Positions 1 through 7,262 are shown, counted from the first letter of the stretch. The stretch: DNA of 22,984 nucleotides from an uncultured Lachnospiraceae bacterium (GCA_902476265.1 CABSCP010000056.1:1-22984); one strand, 5' to 3'. Notes: generated by a model not told the origin, from the letters alone. Program-made: numbers and translations.

Positions 1-57
1 GGCAACTACGCCCCTTGTGGACTTTCACCACAGACTGACGGCATGCCCGTCATACGT

Positions 58-82
58 AAAAATGCCCGCTGTAAGCGGGCAT
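58..82 (-). terminator. Intrinsic terminator downstream of the IS91-type genes
   Basis: Nine-base perfect arms (62-70 and 74-82, ATGCCCGCT / AGCGGGCAT) flank a 3-base loop. Read on the minus strand, the hairpin is followed by a short T run. It lies 18 bases past the stop of the small ORF at 100-285, so it would end the minus-strand transcript of the insertion sequence. Because IS91 elements end in hairpins, it may also belong to the element's terminus. Confidence 0.6.
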
Positions 83-99
83 AACGAAATAGACGGTGT

Positions 100-285
100 C
101 TAGAAGAGGTCTATGTAGAACCCTTCTTCAAACTCATCATCGTCGAAGTCGTCATCTTCGGTTAAAAAATAATGCATATCCAATAAATCAGAATCGGTCA
201 TGCCTCTGACCAGTTTGGGTGTCATTCCTTCCGGAGGATTTTTGATGTATTTTTGCCTGAGTTCATCTACATATTTTTGATCCAT
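100..285 (-). CDS. Small acidic protein of the IS91-type element
   Basis: A 61-residue protein of unknown function. The reading frame is open from base 372, which would overlap the transposase gene. The start chosen here is ATG at 285, because GGGAGG stands 9 bases before it. The C-terminal third is a run of Asp and Glu (DDDFDDDEFEEG), and the N-terminal half is basic (DELRQKYIKNPPEG). It is encoded directly after the transposase on the same strand and before a terminator, so the two genes are probably cotranscribed. I recognise no enzyme motif. A role as an accessory or regulatory partner of the transposase is a guess from position only. Confidence 0.6.
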   Translation of the reverse strand: MDQKYVDELRQKYIKNPPEGMTPKLVRGMTDSDLLDMHYFLTEDDDFDDDEFEEGFYIDLF

Positions 286-340
286 TTGCAGCAGCCTCCC
301 ATCTGTAATAAGTGAAGTATGCATCAGATGGGAAAGAAAG

Positions 341-1498
341 TCAAGCGGAGCGGGACCGGGGATAAAGCCCATGTTTTATCATAGTCCTTTTATATAATTC
401 ATCCAGAGGAAGGCGTTGGTGTTTATGATATAACTCTAAAAAGAGCATTTCTTGTTTGCAGTTTGGGCATTGAAGGGGATCGTAACCCAGGGTAAGAAGA
501 AAACGTTTCCGCCAGGTATTGAAATCAAGGAGAATCCTGTGTTTGGATTTAGGAACAGCTTTATGGAGCGTATTGTCAATCTCCCGGTGTCTGGCATAAA
601 GGCCATAGTATCGAGTCATCTTGAAATTCTTATCAGGGATATGCGCAATAAGCAGTTTAATGAAATCAATGGCAGGAAGAGTCCTTTGAACGAAAGAGTT
701 GTCTTCATGCTTATTATAATGGAAAGTTACCAATTCCCCATCGTAGGAATCAATCCTGGAAAGAGCGATGACAGGACGTCCCAGATAGCGGCTGACATAT
801 TTAATAATGGATTTGGGATCACAGAGACTGGGCTTTGCATAAACGTAGAATCCATTTTTGTCTTTATGGTAAATGTCAGCTTTCAACTTTTTAAAGGAGG
901 GACCAATGCGTTTTTCAAGCTTATTTAACAAAACAGTCTGAAAGGATTTACGGAGGTAGGAATAATTGAAATATGTAACATTACGCCAGACACCATCATC
1001 AGACAACCCTCCTTCGGTGAGGAGGCAGTGGATGTGAGGATTCCATTGGAGAGGGCGTCCGAAGGTATGAAGGACGCAGATAAAACCAGGGACAAAGTTT
1101 TTGGACTTATTCAAGGAGAAAAAAACCCCTTTGATGACATCGGAAACGGCCTCGAAGAGACAATTAAGCAGAGAACGGTCTTCGAGAAAAAAGGGGCGTA
1201 GTGATTCGTCAATAGTGAATACGAGATGGCGATGGGGACACTGGATTAATTTAAAAGACATAGAGGTAGACCTGTCGTTGGAATACTTTGCGCCGCAAGT
1301 GGGACAAAACTTGGAGTGACAACGGAAAGGAACGAACTTAAGAGTTCCGCAATGAGAGCAGCCATACATGGCCCCACCGTAAGAAGGATCTCCACAGTTA
1401 ATGACCTTTTCGATGTTTTCCATGACAACAGGTCTGGGTTTCATATCGTATTCAATAATCTCGTAATAGTCTCTAAGCATCTTCTGTATTACATTCAT
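341..1498 (-). CDS. IS91-family transposase (HUH/Y2 type)
   Basis: About 385 residues. From the ATG at 1498, the N-terminal zinc-binding domain carries cysteines near 47, 50, 60, 65 and 68 (CSHCG ... FCPTCG). The HUH motif NPHIHCL has its two metal-binding histidines near 155 and 157. The paired catalytic tyrosines YVSRY lie near 234 and 238, with the four-residue spacing known from IS91 TnpA. A further CPNC motif lies near the C-terminus. Such enzymes cut single-stranded DNA through phosphotyrosine links and move the element by a rolling-circle-like route. The frame stays open to a TTG at 1516, and neither start has a convincing ribosome binding site. Length and motifs look complete, so the enzyme may be active. 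Confidence 0.9.
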   Translation of the reverse strand: MNVIQKMLRDYYEIIEYDMKPRPVVMENIEKVINCGDPSYGGAMYGCSHCGTLKFVPFRCHSKFCPTCGAKYSNDRSTSMSFKLIQCPHRHLVFTIDESLRPFFLEDRSLLNCLFEAVSDVIKGVFFSLNKSKNFVPGFICVLHTFGRPLQWNPHIHCLLTEGGLSDDGVWRNVTYFNYSYLRKSFQTVLLNKLEKRIGPSFKKLKADIYHKDKNGFYVYAKPSLCDPKSIIKYVSRYLGRPVIALSRIDSYDGELVTFHYNKHEDNSFVQRTLPAIDFIKLLIAHIPDKNFKMTRYYGLYARHREIDNTLHKAVPKSKHRILLDFNTWRKRFLLTLGYDPLQCPNCKQEMLFLELYHKHQRLPLDELYKRTMIKHGLYPRSRSA

Positions 1499-1542
1499 GA
1501 GATTATTATGAGACAAAGTGATACAAAAAACAAGCCCTGATT

Positions 1543-1560
1543 CCCCTCATGAATGAGGGG
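1543..1560. repeat. Short perfect palindrome upstream of the IS91 transposase
   Basis: Arms CCCCTCAT and ATGAGGGG are separated by GA. It lies just outside the transposase 5' end, on the side opposite the terminator-like hairpin at 62-82. Subterminal hairpins are typical of IS91 ends, so it may be part of the element's terminus. No T run follows directly. Confidence 0.5.
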
Positions 1561-1574
1561 CTAGGGGAGTTGAG

Positions 1575-1593
1575 GTGCCGAAGGCACTTTTTT
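1575..1593 (+). terminator. Terminator-like hairpin beside the IS91 element
   Basis: GTGCC and GGCAC (1575-1579 and 1583-1587) pair around a GAA loop, followed by six T residues on the plus strand. It has the shape of a small intrinsic terminator, but no plus-strand gene ends here. It could insulate the element, or be part of its end structure. Confidence 0.45.
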
Positions 1594-1872
1594 GCATCAA
1601 GGAGGGCAGTAACCCGCCCGCGCTCCGCCTGTGCATCCTTCTCCCGGCGCTGCCGCCCGTCCCTTGTGGCGTGGCAGAGAACCATTTTTTGTTCCGATCC
1701 TTTCCGGCGGGAAATACCGGCCCAGAGTCTGCAGCTTTTGGACTGCCGGCCCCGGACTGTATTTTCGGGCCGGAAAGGATAAGTCACAAAAAGACGGCTC
1801 TCTGTACGCCCCAAGGGGCGGGCGGCCGCGCGGGGAGAAGGATGCACAGACAAAGTGCGGGCGGTTTGATGC
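1594..1872. repeat. Long imperfect palindrome, about 280 bases
   Basis: Bases from 1594 (GCATCAA) and the reverse complement of the stretch ending at 1872 (TTGATGC) match along most of their length, meeting near 1738. The best-matching part is about 105 bases per arm (about 1612-1715 against 1760-1865). It includes blocks such as CTGTGCATCCTTCTCCC and ATCCTTTCCGGC, each found with its reverse complement on the other side. The arms differ by scattered substitutions and a gap of about 10 bases. A transcript of either strand could fold into one long hairpin. Several short open frames cross it on both strands, but none has a ribosome binding site or recognisable product. It may be a MITE-like or dispersed palindromic repeat. 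Confidence 0.75.
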
Positions 1873-1945
1873 CTTTATTCCGGAAACGGTATCGTTCAAC
1901 TTTCGAATATCGTAAAACAGGGAAAAGGTCAGGGAAAGACGGTGC

Positions 1946-1974
1946 TTGCGCATGGGTGGTGGATATAGTATGAT
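1946..1974 (+). promoter_or_regulatory. Candidate promoter for the membrane protein gene
   Basis: TTGCGC (1946-1951) and TATGAT (1969-1974) are separated by 17 bases and lie 25 bases before the ATG. The -10 is good and the -35 is weak. Confidence 0.4.
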
Positions 1975-1998
1975 AAAAAAGACGCGGGAGGTATAGGT

Positions 1999-3753
1999 AT
2001 GAAACGTTTTTTGAACTGGCTGGACCGATTTTGGTATCTGATTGTGGTATTCGGCTGTATCGGCGCACAGGCGCTTGTTTTTTTGGTTTACAGGGAAAAC
2101 AGTTATCTTACCGTGCAGGATAATCTGGATCTTTTTGTGGCCCATTTCCAGGTGATGAATCACTGGGACGGTTGGTTTTCCCACGGGTCGGATATGCCTA
2201 TGCTGGGCGGGATTTCCCGGGATTATCTGAGCAGTGAGTGGAATCTGTATAACATTCTTTTCACCTTTATGCCGGTATTTTGGGCCTATATGACGGGATA
2301 TTTTCTGAAAATTCTCATCGGTATGGGCTCTTTTGTGCTGCTGGCAAACGATATTTATAAGGAGAAGTTTTGTCAGTATAAAGGGATCGCCTGGGTGGCA
2401 GGGATGTGTTACGGGATACTGCCCCTGTTCCCGGCCTATGGGCTGGCTTTTGCTTCCATTCCGCTGGCGGTGTTTTTGCTGCGGAAAATTTACTATGGGG
2501 AAGGGAAACTGTGGTATGCCGCGCTGTTTCTCTATCCGCTGATTTCCTATTTTTCCTATTTCGGATTTTTTATCCTGGCTTATCTGGTCTGTGCGATTGT
2601 ATTCTTTTCCGTAAGGGACAGAAAACTAAACGGCCGTCTGCTCCTGGCGTTGTTTGTGCTGGCCGCGGGATATGTGTGCTTTGAATACAGGCTCTTTGGA
2701 CAGATGCTTTTTTCAAAAGTGGAAACGATCCGGGCGAGCATGGTGGATACCGATCTGGATGCGGCCGGTGTGCTGGGACAGATGAAAGAAGCTTTTCTGA
2801 CGCCTGTATTTCATGCAGCGTCGGATCATGCGGCTTTTGTGCTTCCGGTCTGCGCCCTGTTTTTGGTCTGGCGGATTGCGGAACTGATCCGGAAAAAAGA
2901 AGGGAAGCAGATTTGGAAAGAGGGCTTTTTGTGGGTCGTTTTTTTCATCCTGTTTAACTGTGCCGTTTACGGACTGTATTTCTGGGGAGGCTTCCGCCGC
3001 CTTTTTGAAATGCTGGTGCCTCCGCTGAAAGGATTCCAGTTCAACCGGACCGTATTTTTCAATCCGTTTCTGTGGTATGCGGCCTTTTTCCTGGTGCTGA
3101 AATATCTGTATGACCAAAAGAAGCTTTTGGCAAAGCGGGCGGCCAATCTGCTGGCCTGTATCGCTGTGGCGGTGATCATTCTGTCCCCCGCGGTTTATAA
3201 TGAATTTTACTGGACCTGCTATCATCAGGCCTATCGGGCGGTAAAACATACGGAAGTGAATCTGCTCAATTACCGGGAATACTACAGCGCTGATCTGATG
3301 GAACAGATCAAAGAGGATATCGATTATGACGGCGAATATGCGGCAGGCTACGGATTGAATCCTGCGGTGCTCCAATACAGCGGGATCGCGACCCTGGACG
3401 GCTATCTGGGATTTTATCCGCAAAGCTATAAGGATGAGTTCATAACACTCATAAAGCCGTCCTATGACAGAGTGCCGGAATGGCAGACCTATTATGGAGA
3501 GTGGGGGGCCAGGGCATATCTGTATGCGGGAAGCGGGGAGAGTATTTATAATCCGTATCGAAACCAGCCCCTTTCGGATTTGCATTTATATCTGGACGGG
3601 GATCAGTTCCGTAAAATGGGAGGGAAATACCTGTTTTCCCGATATGAACTTTCCAATGCAGCAGAACTGGGATTCGTCCTTCACGGCGTTTATACGGATG
3701 AAAGTTCGCCTTATACCATCTATCTGTATGAAATGAGGGAACACCAGGTTTGA
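1999..3753 (+). CDS. Polytopic membrane protein, DUF6044/YkoS-like (possible GT-C fold)
   Basis: 584 residues, with GGGAGG ten bases before the ATG. The first transmembrane segment is at about 11-31. It is followed by an outward-facing loop with the acidic motif QDNLD (D41, D44), then about ten further hydrophobic segments up to residue 400. The C-terminal 180 residues are soluble, Tyr-rich and without membrane spans (for example LDGYLGFYPQSYKDEF). One acidic pair after the first helix plus a C-terminal extracellular domain is the layout of GT-C type glycosyltransferases. The N-terminus resembles the YkoS/DUF6044 membrane family as I remember it. Substrate and function are unknown, and a role in cell-surface glycan or lipid modification is inference. 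The stop codon overlaps the promoter of the next gene. Confidence 0.7.
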   Translation: MKRFLNWLDRFWYLIVVFGCIGAQALVFLVYRENSYLTVQDNLDLFVAHFQVMNHWDGWFSHGSDMPMLGGISRDYLSSEWNLYNILFTFMPVFWAYMTGYFLKILIGMGSFVLLANDIYKEKFCQYKGIAWVAGMCYGILPLFPAYGLAFASIPLAVFLLRKIYYGEGKLWYAALFLYPLISYFSYFGFFILAYLVCAIVFFSVRDRKLNGRLLLALFVLAAGYVCFEYRLFGQMLFSKVETIRASMVDTDLDAAGVLGQMKEAFLTPVFHAASDHAAFVLPVCALFLVWRIAELIRKKEGKQIWKEGFLWVVFFILFNCAVYGLYFWGGFRRLFEMLVPPLKGFQFNRTVFFNPFLWYAAFFLVLKYLYDQKKLLAKRAANLLACIAVAVIILSPAVYNEFYWTCYHQAYRAVKHTEVNLLNYREYYSADLMEQIKEDIDYDGEYAAGYGLNPAVLQYSGIATLDGYLGFYPQSYKDEFITLIKPSYDRVPEWQTYYGEWGARAYLYAGSGESIYNPYRNQPLSDLHLYLDGDQFRKMGGKYLFSRYELSNAAELGFVLHGVYTDESSPYTIYLYEMREHQV

Positions 3754-3778
3754 CAAGGAAACGAGTTAATGGTATCAT
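3750..3778 (+). promoter_or_regulatory. Promoter of the radical SAM gene
   Basis: A consensus TTGACA (3750-3755) and TATCAT (3773-3778) are separated by 17 bases. The -35 box includes the TGA stop of the preceding gene. A GC hairpin (3793-3798 with 3814-3819) lies in the leader before the ribosome binding site. Confidence 0.7.
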
Positions 3779-3849
3779 AGCCTTTAGATATGGCCGCCGG
3801 AAGGAACATTTTTGGCGGCGGAACAAAAAGAGTAAGGGGGACATATGTC

Positions 3850-4806
3850 ATGCCTATCAGAATAACCAATTTCGCCGGCAGATTCGGCTGGAATGCGAGA
3901 AAATATTTCCCGAAGCTGGCCAGTGAAAGTTATTTAAAATTTCAGTTTTTAACAAGAGGAAAAATCCAGCAGGATTATATCGAATATTTCCTGAACAGTC
4001 CCGAGGTGCCGCACCCTCACGTAGTGAATTTAGAGACTATTAACCGCTGCAATTCCACCTGTGAATTTTGCACGGCGAATAAAAATGCGGAGAAGCGTCC
4101 TTATGCCAGAATGTCCGAGGACCTGTATTACAGCATCATCGACCAGCTCAAAGAATGGGGCTATAAAGGCCACTTGACCTTATACGGGAACAACGAACCG
4201 CTGCTGGATACCCGCATTGTGGAATTCCATAAATATGCGCGCAGACAGCTGCCGGACTGCTTTATCTTCATGTCCACCAACGGTCTGATTCTGGATGTGG
4301 ACAAGCTCAAATCCATCGTTCCTTATGTGAACCAGGTGATCATCAACAATTATTGTCTGGATATGAAGCTGCACGACAATATCAAAGTGATTTACGATTA
4401 TGTGCAGGCCCATCCGGATGAGTTTAAGGATGTGGATATCCTGATCCAGATGCGTTACCTGAAGGAAGTGCTCACCAACCGCGCGGGCAGCGCGCCCAAC
4501 AAAAAGGCGACGGAGAAGATCATCAAAGAAACCTGTCTGATGCCTTTTACGGATATGTGGATCACCCCCAACGGAAAGCTGGGCATTTGCTGCTGTGATA
4601 ACTTTGAAGTGACAGACTTCGGCGATCTGACTAAAATTCCTTTAAAGGATGCCTGGAACAGCGCAATTTACAAACAGCTGCGTACCAAAGTGAAGGATGG
4701 CCGTCAGAACTGGGAGTTCTGCAAACACTGTGACTTCATCGATACGAAGCTTCGCACCGATATCGCGAAGGATGTTTTAAAGAAAAATCATTATAAAGGT
4801 TATTGA
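3850..4806 (+). CDS. Radical SAM protein with SPASM-like C-terminal domain
   Basis: 318 residues. The 4Fe-4S motif CNSTCEFC has its cysteines at 67, 71 and 74. It is followed by a partial TIM barrel with glycine and Asn/Glu-rich turns (LTLYGNNEPLLD, FMSTNGL). The C-terminal part carries clustered cysteines (GICCCDN and FCKHCDF) typical of SPASM/twitch domains that bind an extra cluster. The enzyme is expected to cleave S-adenosylmethionine reductively and start a radical reaction; its substrate is unknown. The frame is open from 3790, but ATG 3850 is preferred because AAGGGGG lies 9 bases upstream. The 66 residues before the cysteine motif are longer than usual and could help bind the substrate. 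No precursor peptide is visible beside it, so a RiPP role is unsupported. Confidence 0.88.
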   Translation: MPIRITNFAGRFGWNARKYFPKLASESYLKFQFLTRGKIQQDYIEYFLNSPEVPHPHVVNLETINRCNSTCEFCTANKNAEKRPYARMSEDLYYSIIDQLKEWGYKGHLTLYGNNEPLLDTRIVEFHKYARRQLPDCFIFMSTNGLILDVDKLKSIVPYVNQVIINNYCLDMKLHDNIKVIYDYVQAHPDEFKDVDILIQMRYLKEVLTNRAGSAPNKKATEKIIKETCLMPFTDMWITPNGKLGICCCDNFEVTDFGDLTKIPLKDAWNSAIYKQLRTKVKDGRQNWEFCKHCDFIDTKLRTDIAKDVLKKNHYKGY

Positions 4807-4812
4807 TAAAAC

Positions 4813-4845
4813 AAAAAACCCCGGGTCAGTCGATCCGGGGTTTTT
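4813..4845. terminator. Bidirectional terminator between convergent genes
   Basis: CCCCGG (4819-4824) pairs with CCGGGG (4835-4840). The stem extends inward by three pairs, and is flanked by six A residues before and five T residues after. It can stop both the radical SAM gene and the convergent oxidoreductase gene. Confidence 0.9.
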
Positions 4846-4860
4846 GTATGGAAGAAAGCA

Positions 4861-6417
4861 TCAGGCTTTTGCCTCATGATATTCTTTTTCCGTATTCACA
4901 TTCCAGATGTTGGAGCGGTCTGAAATGCCGTTGACAATATTGTTCACCACTTCAAAAGAAGTGCACATCGAATGGTCGATGTTGTTGTAGCGGTGCTGTC
5001 CGTTTCTGCCCACACAGTAGAGATTGTCGATGGTATTTAAGTAGGCGATGAGCGTATCGATTTCCGCATAGGTGTCAAAATAAGCGGGGTAAGCTTTCTT
5101 GACGGATTCGGAATGGGTGTCGAGAACATCTTCGGCTGCATCGATCAATCCCATTTTTACAATTTCATCCACTGCAAATTTTGAAAATTCTTCATCGGAC
5201 ATGTTCCAGAGACGGTCGCCTTCATTACAGAAGTATTCCAGACCGATCCAAACCGTGTTCTCCAGATCCACCACCATGTAAGGAGACCAGTTGTTATAAA
5301 TCTGGAAACGCCCGAGACTTACGGTCTTATCATGCACATAAACCCAGTTGTCGGGAACGATATTGCCGATGGTTTTGATTTTGGTTTTGTTCTTTAAATT
5401 CAGCTTGCGGACTAAAACGCCCAGAGTGCGGTAATCCCGGTAAGGAAGGCCGGCTGCGATGACCGCCTCTTTGGCGGGAACATCATTCATACCGCCCACC
5501 AGATCCCGGATGGGCATGGAGGAAATGAAGAGATCCGCATCCGCCTTGATCTGTTTTCCGTCCTGTTCGTAGGTCAGGGACACGATATGGTTGTCCGCGT
5601 TCTTTTCAAAGGAAATGACTTTGCAGCCTTTTAAAATCTTACCGCCCATCTTTTCGATTTCGGAAGCGGTGACATCCCATAACTCTCCGGGGCCAAGCTT
5701 TGGATAGCTGAAAGACTCGATGAGGGAAGTCTCCACATGGCGGTTCTCTTTATTCGGAAGCATCTTTCCGAACATATCTTTAATAATTGCCATTACGGAA
5801 AGGCCTTTGGCGCGCTGCGCGCCCCAGCTGGGGTCGATTTCACTGGGATGGCGTCCCCACAGGTTCTCCGTATAATTTTCAAAAAACATGGAATAGAGCT
5901 TCTTGCCGAACCGGTTAATATAAAAATCTTCCAGGGAGTTTTCCGGGCGCTTATGCACCACAGCCGCAAGATAGCTGAAAACAGCCTGAACGGTATTGAC
6001 AAAGCCCATATTGAGAAACAGTTCCGGCTTCAGCTGTATCGGATAATCATAAAACTTCTGTTCAAAATAGATCCGGGATACGCGGTTGCGCTTGAGCATG
6101 ACCCTGTCTTCTTTTTCCGGATCGGGACCGCCTTCCTTCCAGGGCATCGTCCTGTTCAGTTTGATATCATCATAGGCAGGGCTCCCCTGCATGGGCAGCA
6201 TGTTTTCCCACCACTCATTGACTCTGGGAACCTTGGAAAAGAAGCGATGACCGCCCATATCCATGCGGTTTCCCTTATAATTGACGGTTTTAGAGATACC
6301 GCCCATATGCTGGCTTTCTTCAAATACAGTGACTTCAATATCATCTGTCTGCTTCAGCAGCTCATAGGCTGCGGTGAGGCCTGCGGGCCCGGCACCGATA
6401 ATAAAAGCTTTTTTCAT
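4861..6417 (-). CDS. FAD-dependent NAD(P)-binding oxidoreductase (amine oxidase/HemG-like)
   Basis: 518 residues. The N-terminal Rossmann motif GAGPAG (residues 8-13) is followed by the acidic residue that binds the ADP ribose (E33, VFEES). A second glycine motif MGGIS and the conserved MGGHRFF follow, and a typical C-terminal FAD-contact region (LYCVGRNGQHRYNNIDHSM) ends the protein. The family includes protoporphyrinogen oxidases, phytoene desaturases and UDP-galactopyranose mutase relatives. Homologues with this MGGHRFF signature are often found in polysaccharide gene clusters, as I recall. The frame is open from 6450, but ATG 6417 is chosen because the FAD motif begins right after it and AAGGAA-type bases precede it by about 10. 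It is convergent with the radical SAM gene. The substrate is unknown. Confidence 0.85.
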   Translation of the reverse strand: MKKAFIIGAGPAGLTAAYELLKQTDDIEVTVFEESQHMGGISKTVNYKGNRMDMGGHRFFSKVPRVNEWWENMLPMQGSPAYDDIKLNRTMPWKEGGPDPEKEDRVMLKRNRVSRIYFEQKFYDYPIQLKPELFLNMGFVNTVQAVFSYLAAVVHKRPENSLEDFYINRFGKKLYSMFFENYTENLWGRHPSEIDPSWGAQRAKGLSVMAIIKDMFGKMLPNKENRHVETSLIESFSYPKLGPGELWDVTASEIEKMGGKILKGCKVISFEKNADNHIVSLTYEQDGKQIKADADLFISSMPIRDLVGGMNDVPAKEAVIAAGLPYRDYRTLGVLVRKLNLKNKTKIKTIGNIVPDNWVYVHDKTVSLGRFQIYNNWSPYMVVDLENTVWIGLEYFCNEGDRLWNMSDEEFSKFAVDEIVKMGLIDAAEDVLDTHSESVKKAYPAYFDTYAEIDTLIAYLNTIDNLYCVGRNGQHRYNNIDHSMCTSFEVVNNIVNGISDRSNIWNVNTEKEYHEAKA

Positions 6418-6448
6418 GAGAATATGGTTCCTTTCCTGTACAACTATC

Positions 6449-6488
6449 ACTAATTAGTTATTTTAACATAGATTCTGCCTTTATTCAA
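6449..6488 (-). promoter_or_regulatory. Promoter of the oxidoreductase gene, with palindrome
   Basis: On the minus strand TTGAAT (complement of 6483-6488) and TAAAAT (complement of 6460-6465) are separated by 17 bases. A perfect ten-base palindrome, ACTAATTAGT (6449-6458), lies just downstream of the -10. The core AATTAGTTA of that site is repeated at about 6544-6552. Together these could form an operator. Confidence 0.55.
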
Positions 6489-6639
6489 ACAAAATCGATG
6501 AAATGCATCTGATGCGTTTATCCTGCGCTTCCCGTTTTTATCCATCAATTAGTTACCATTTAGGTCTGAAATGACAGAGAAAAACCATTGTATCGGAATA
6601 AAAACCGGGTTATTTATTGAGTAAAATTTCTTCCTGTAA

Positions 6640-6686
6640 TGCCATTTATGGCACTAAAATATTTTATCAATTTAAAATTTAGTGCC
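6640..6686. promoter_or_regulatory. Nested inverted repeats in the intergenic region 6418-6773
   Basis: The 356-base gap is AT-rich and holds no open frame with a ribosome binding site. Within it TGCCAT (6640-6645) and ATGGCA (6648-6653) form one hairpin. GGCACTAAA (6650-6658) and TTTAGTGCC (6678-6686) form another. The two overlap at 6650-6653, so only one can form at a time. No T run follows directly. They may be operator sites or alternative RNA structures. Confidence 0.5.
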
Positions 6687-6742
6687 AAACAAATCCTTTT
6701 CTTTTAAAAATTATCTGATAAAATATACACTATGTTATGAAT

Positions 6743-6759
6743 TGTCAAACAATTCGACA
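6743..6759. promoter_or_regulatory. Two Spo0A (0A) box-like sites at the start of the Spo0A-like gene
   Basis: TTCGACA at 6753-6759 is the exact reverse complement of the Bacillus 0A box TGTCGAA. TGTCAAA at 6743-6749 is the same box with one mismatch in the other orientation. They flank 3 bases and overlap the inverted repeat GAATTGT/ACAATTC (6739-6745, 6749-6755). They lie 4 to 20 bases before the ribosome binding site of the next gene, which suits autorepression. Confidence 0.6.
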
Positions 6760-6773
6760 TGCGGAGGGATAAA

Positions 6774-7262
6774 ATGAGTTGTATATGGGTATCTGCACGA
6801 GAGTGCAACAAGAATGAGCTTTTTCAGCTTACGGAATTGGTCAGGAAAGACAGGAATTTACGGATCGTCTTTTCCTACGAACCGCTGGGACCGGTCACAA
6901 AGAAAGCGACGGCCGATTCAAAAATCAATGATCTGCTGGTGAGACTGGGCGTCAGAGCAAACCTGAAAGGATTTTTGTATCTGGAAACCGGGATCAAAAT
7001 CTGTCTGGAGGACAGGGAAGAACTGGATGGGATCACCAAACGTCTGTATCCGTCGATCGCGCGGAAACACGGAACATCACCCGATAAGGTGGAACATGCG
7101 ATCAGACATGCAATTGAAGTATCCTGGATGAAAGGGAATAAGGAAGAACAAAAAGAAGTATTCGGCTATGACTCCAGTGAAGGAAGAAGGCCGACCAATG
7201 CAGAATTTATTACACGCATCACAGATTATATTGAGAATAGGAATCAGCCTGTGTTGTCATAA
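6774..7262 (+). CDS. Receiver-less Spo0A C-terminal-domain transcription factor
   Basis: 162 residues. ATG 6774 is chosen over an in-frame ATG at 6759 because GGAGGG lies 5 bases upstream. Residues 50-155 match the Spo0A effector domain (LGVRANLKGFLYL, KRLYPSIARKHGTSPDKVE, AIRHAIEVSW, FGY, RPTNAEFI). This six-helix domain recognises 0A boxes. Full Spo0A is about 260 residues and has an N-terminal CheY-like receiver with a phosphorylated Asp. Here the first 48 residues are too short for a receiver and show no such pocket, so the protein cannot be switched by the phosphorelay in the usual way. In the recognition helix VEHAIRH has His where Bacillus Spo0A has Arg. It is probably a separate paralogue and not the master regulator. 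Confidence 0.9.
   Translation: MSCIWVSARECNKNELFQLTELVRKDRNLRIVFSYEPLGPVTKKATADSKINDLLVRLGVRANLKGFLYLETGIKICLEDREELDGITKRLYPSIARKHGTSPDKVEHAIRHAIEVSWMKGNKEEQKEVFGYDSSEGRRPTNAEFITRITDYIENRNQPVLS

Larger units (their letters stand above)
58..1593 (-). mobile_element. IS91-family insertion sequence (borders approximate)
   Basis: The region holds an HUH/Y2 transposase, a small downstream ORF overlapping its 3' part, and hairpins outside both ends (62-82; 1543-1560 and 1575-1587). IS91 elements transpose by a rolling-circle-like mechanism. They lack long terminal inverted repeats and make no target duplication, so the exact borders cannot be read from one copy. The left border may lie before base 1. 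The stated borders are the outermost hairpins I can see, and are an inference. Confidence 0.5.

Noticed and set aside
452..928. 158-codon open frame on the plus strand
   Set aside because: It is antisense to the IS91 transposase, whose catalytic motifs are complete.
1506..2184. Several 70-195 codon open frames on both strands across 1506-2184
   Set aside because: They lie on the long palindrome or overlap the start of the membrane protein gene, have no ribosome binding site, and contradict each other on the two strands.
5737..6453. 238-codon open frame on the plus strand
   Set aside because: It is antisense to the FAD-dependent oxidoreductase and has no recognisable motif.
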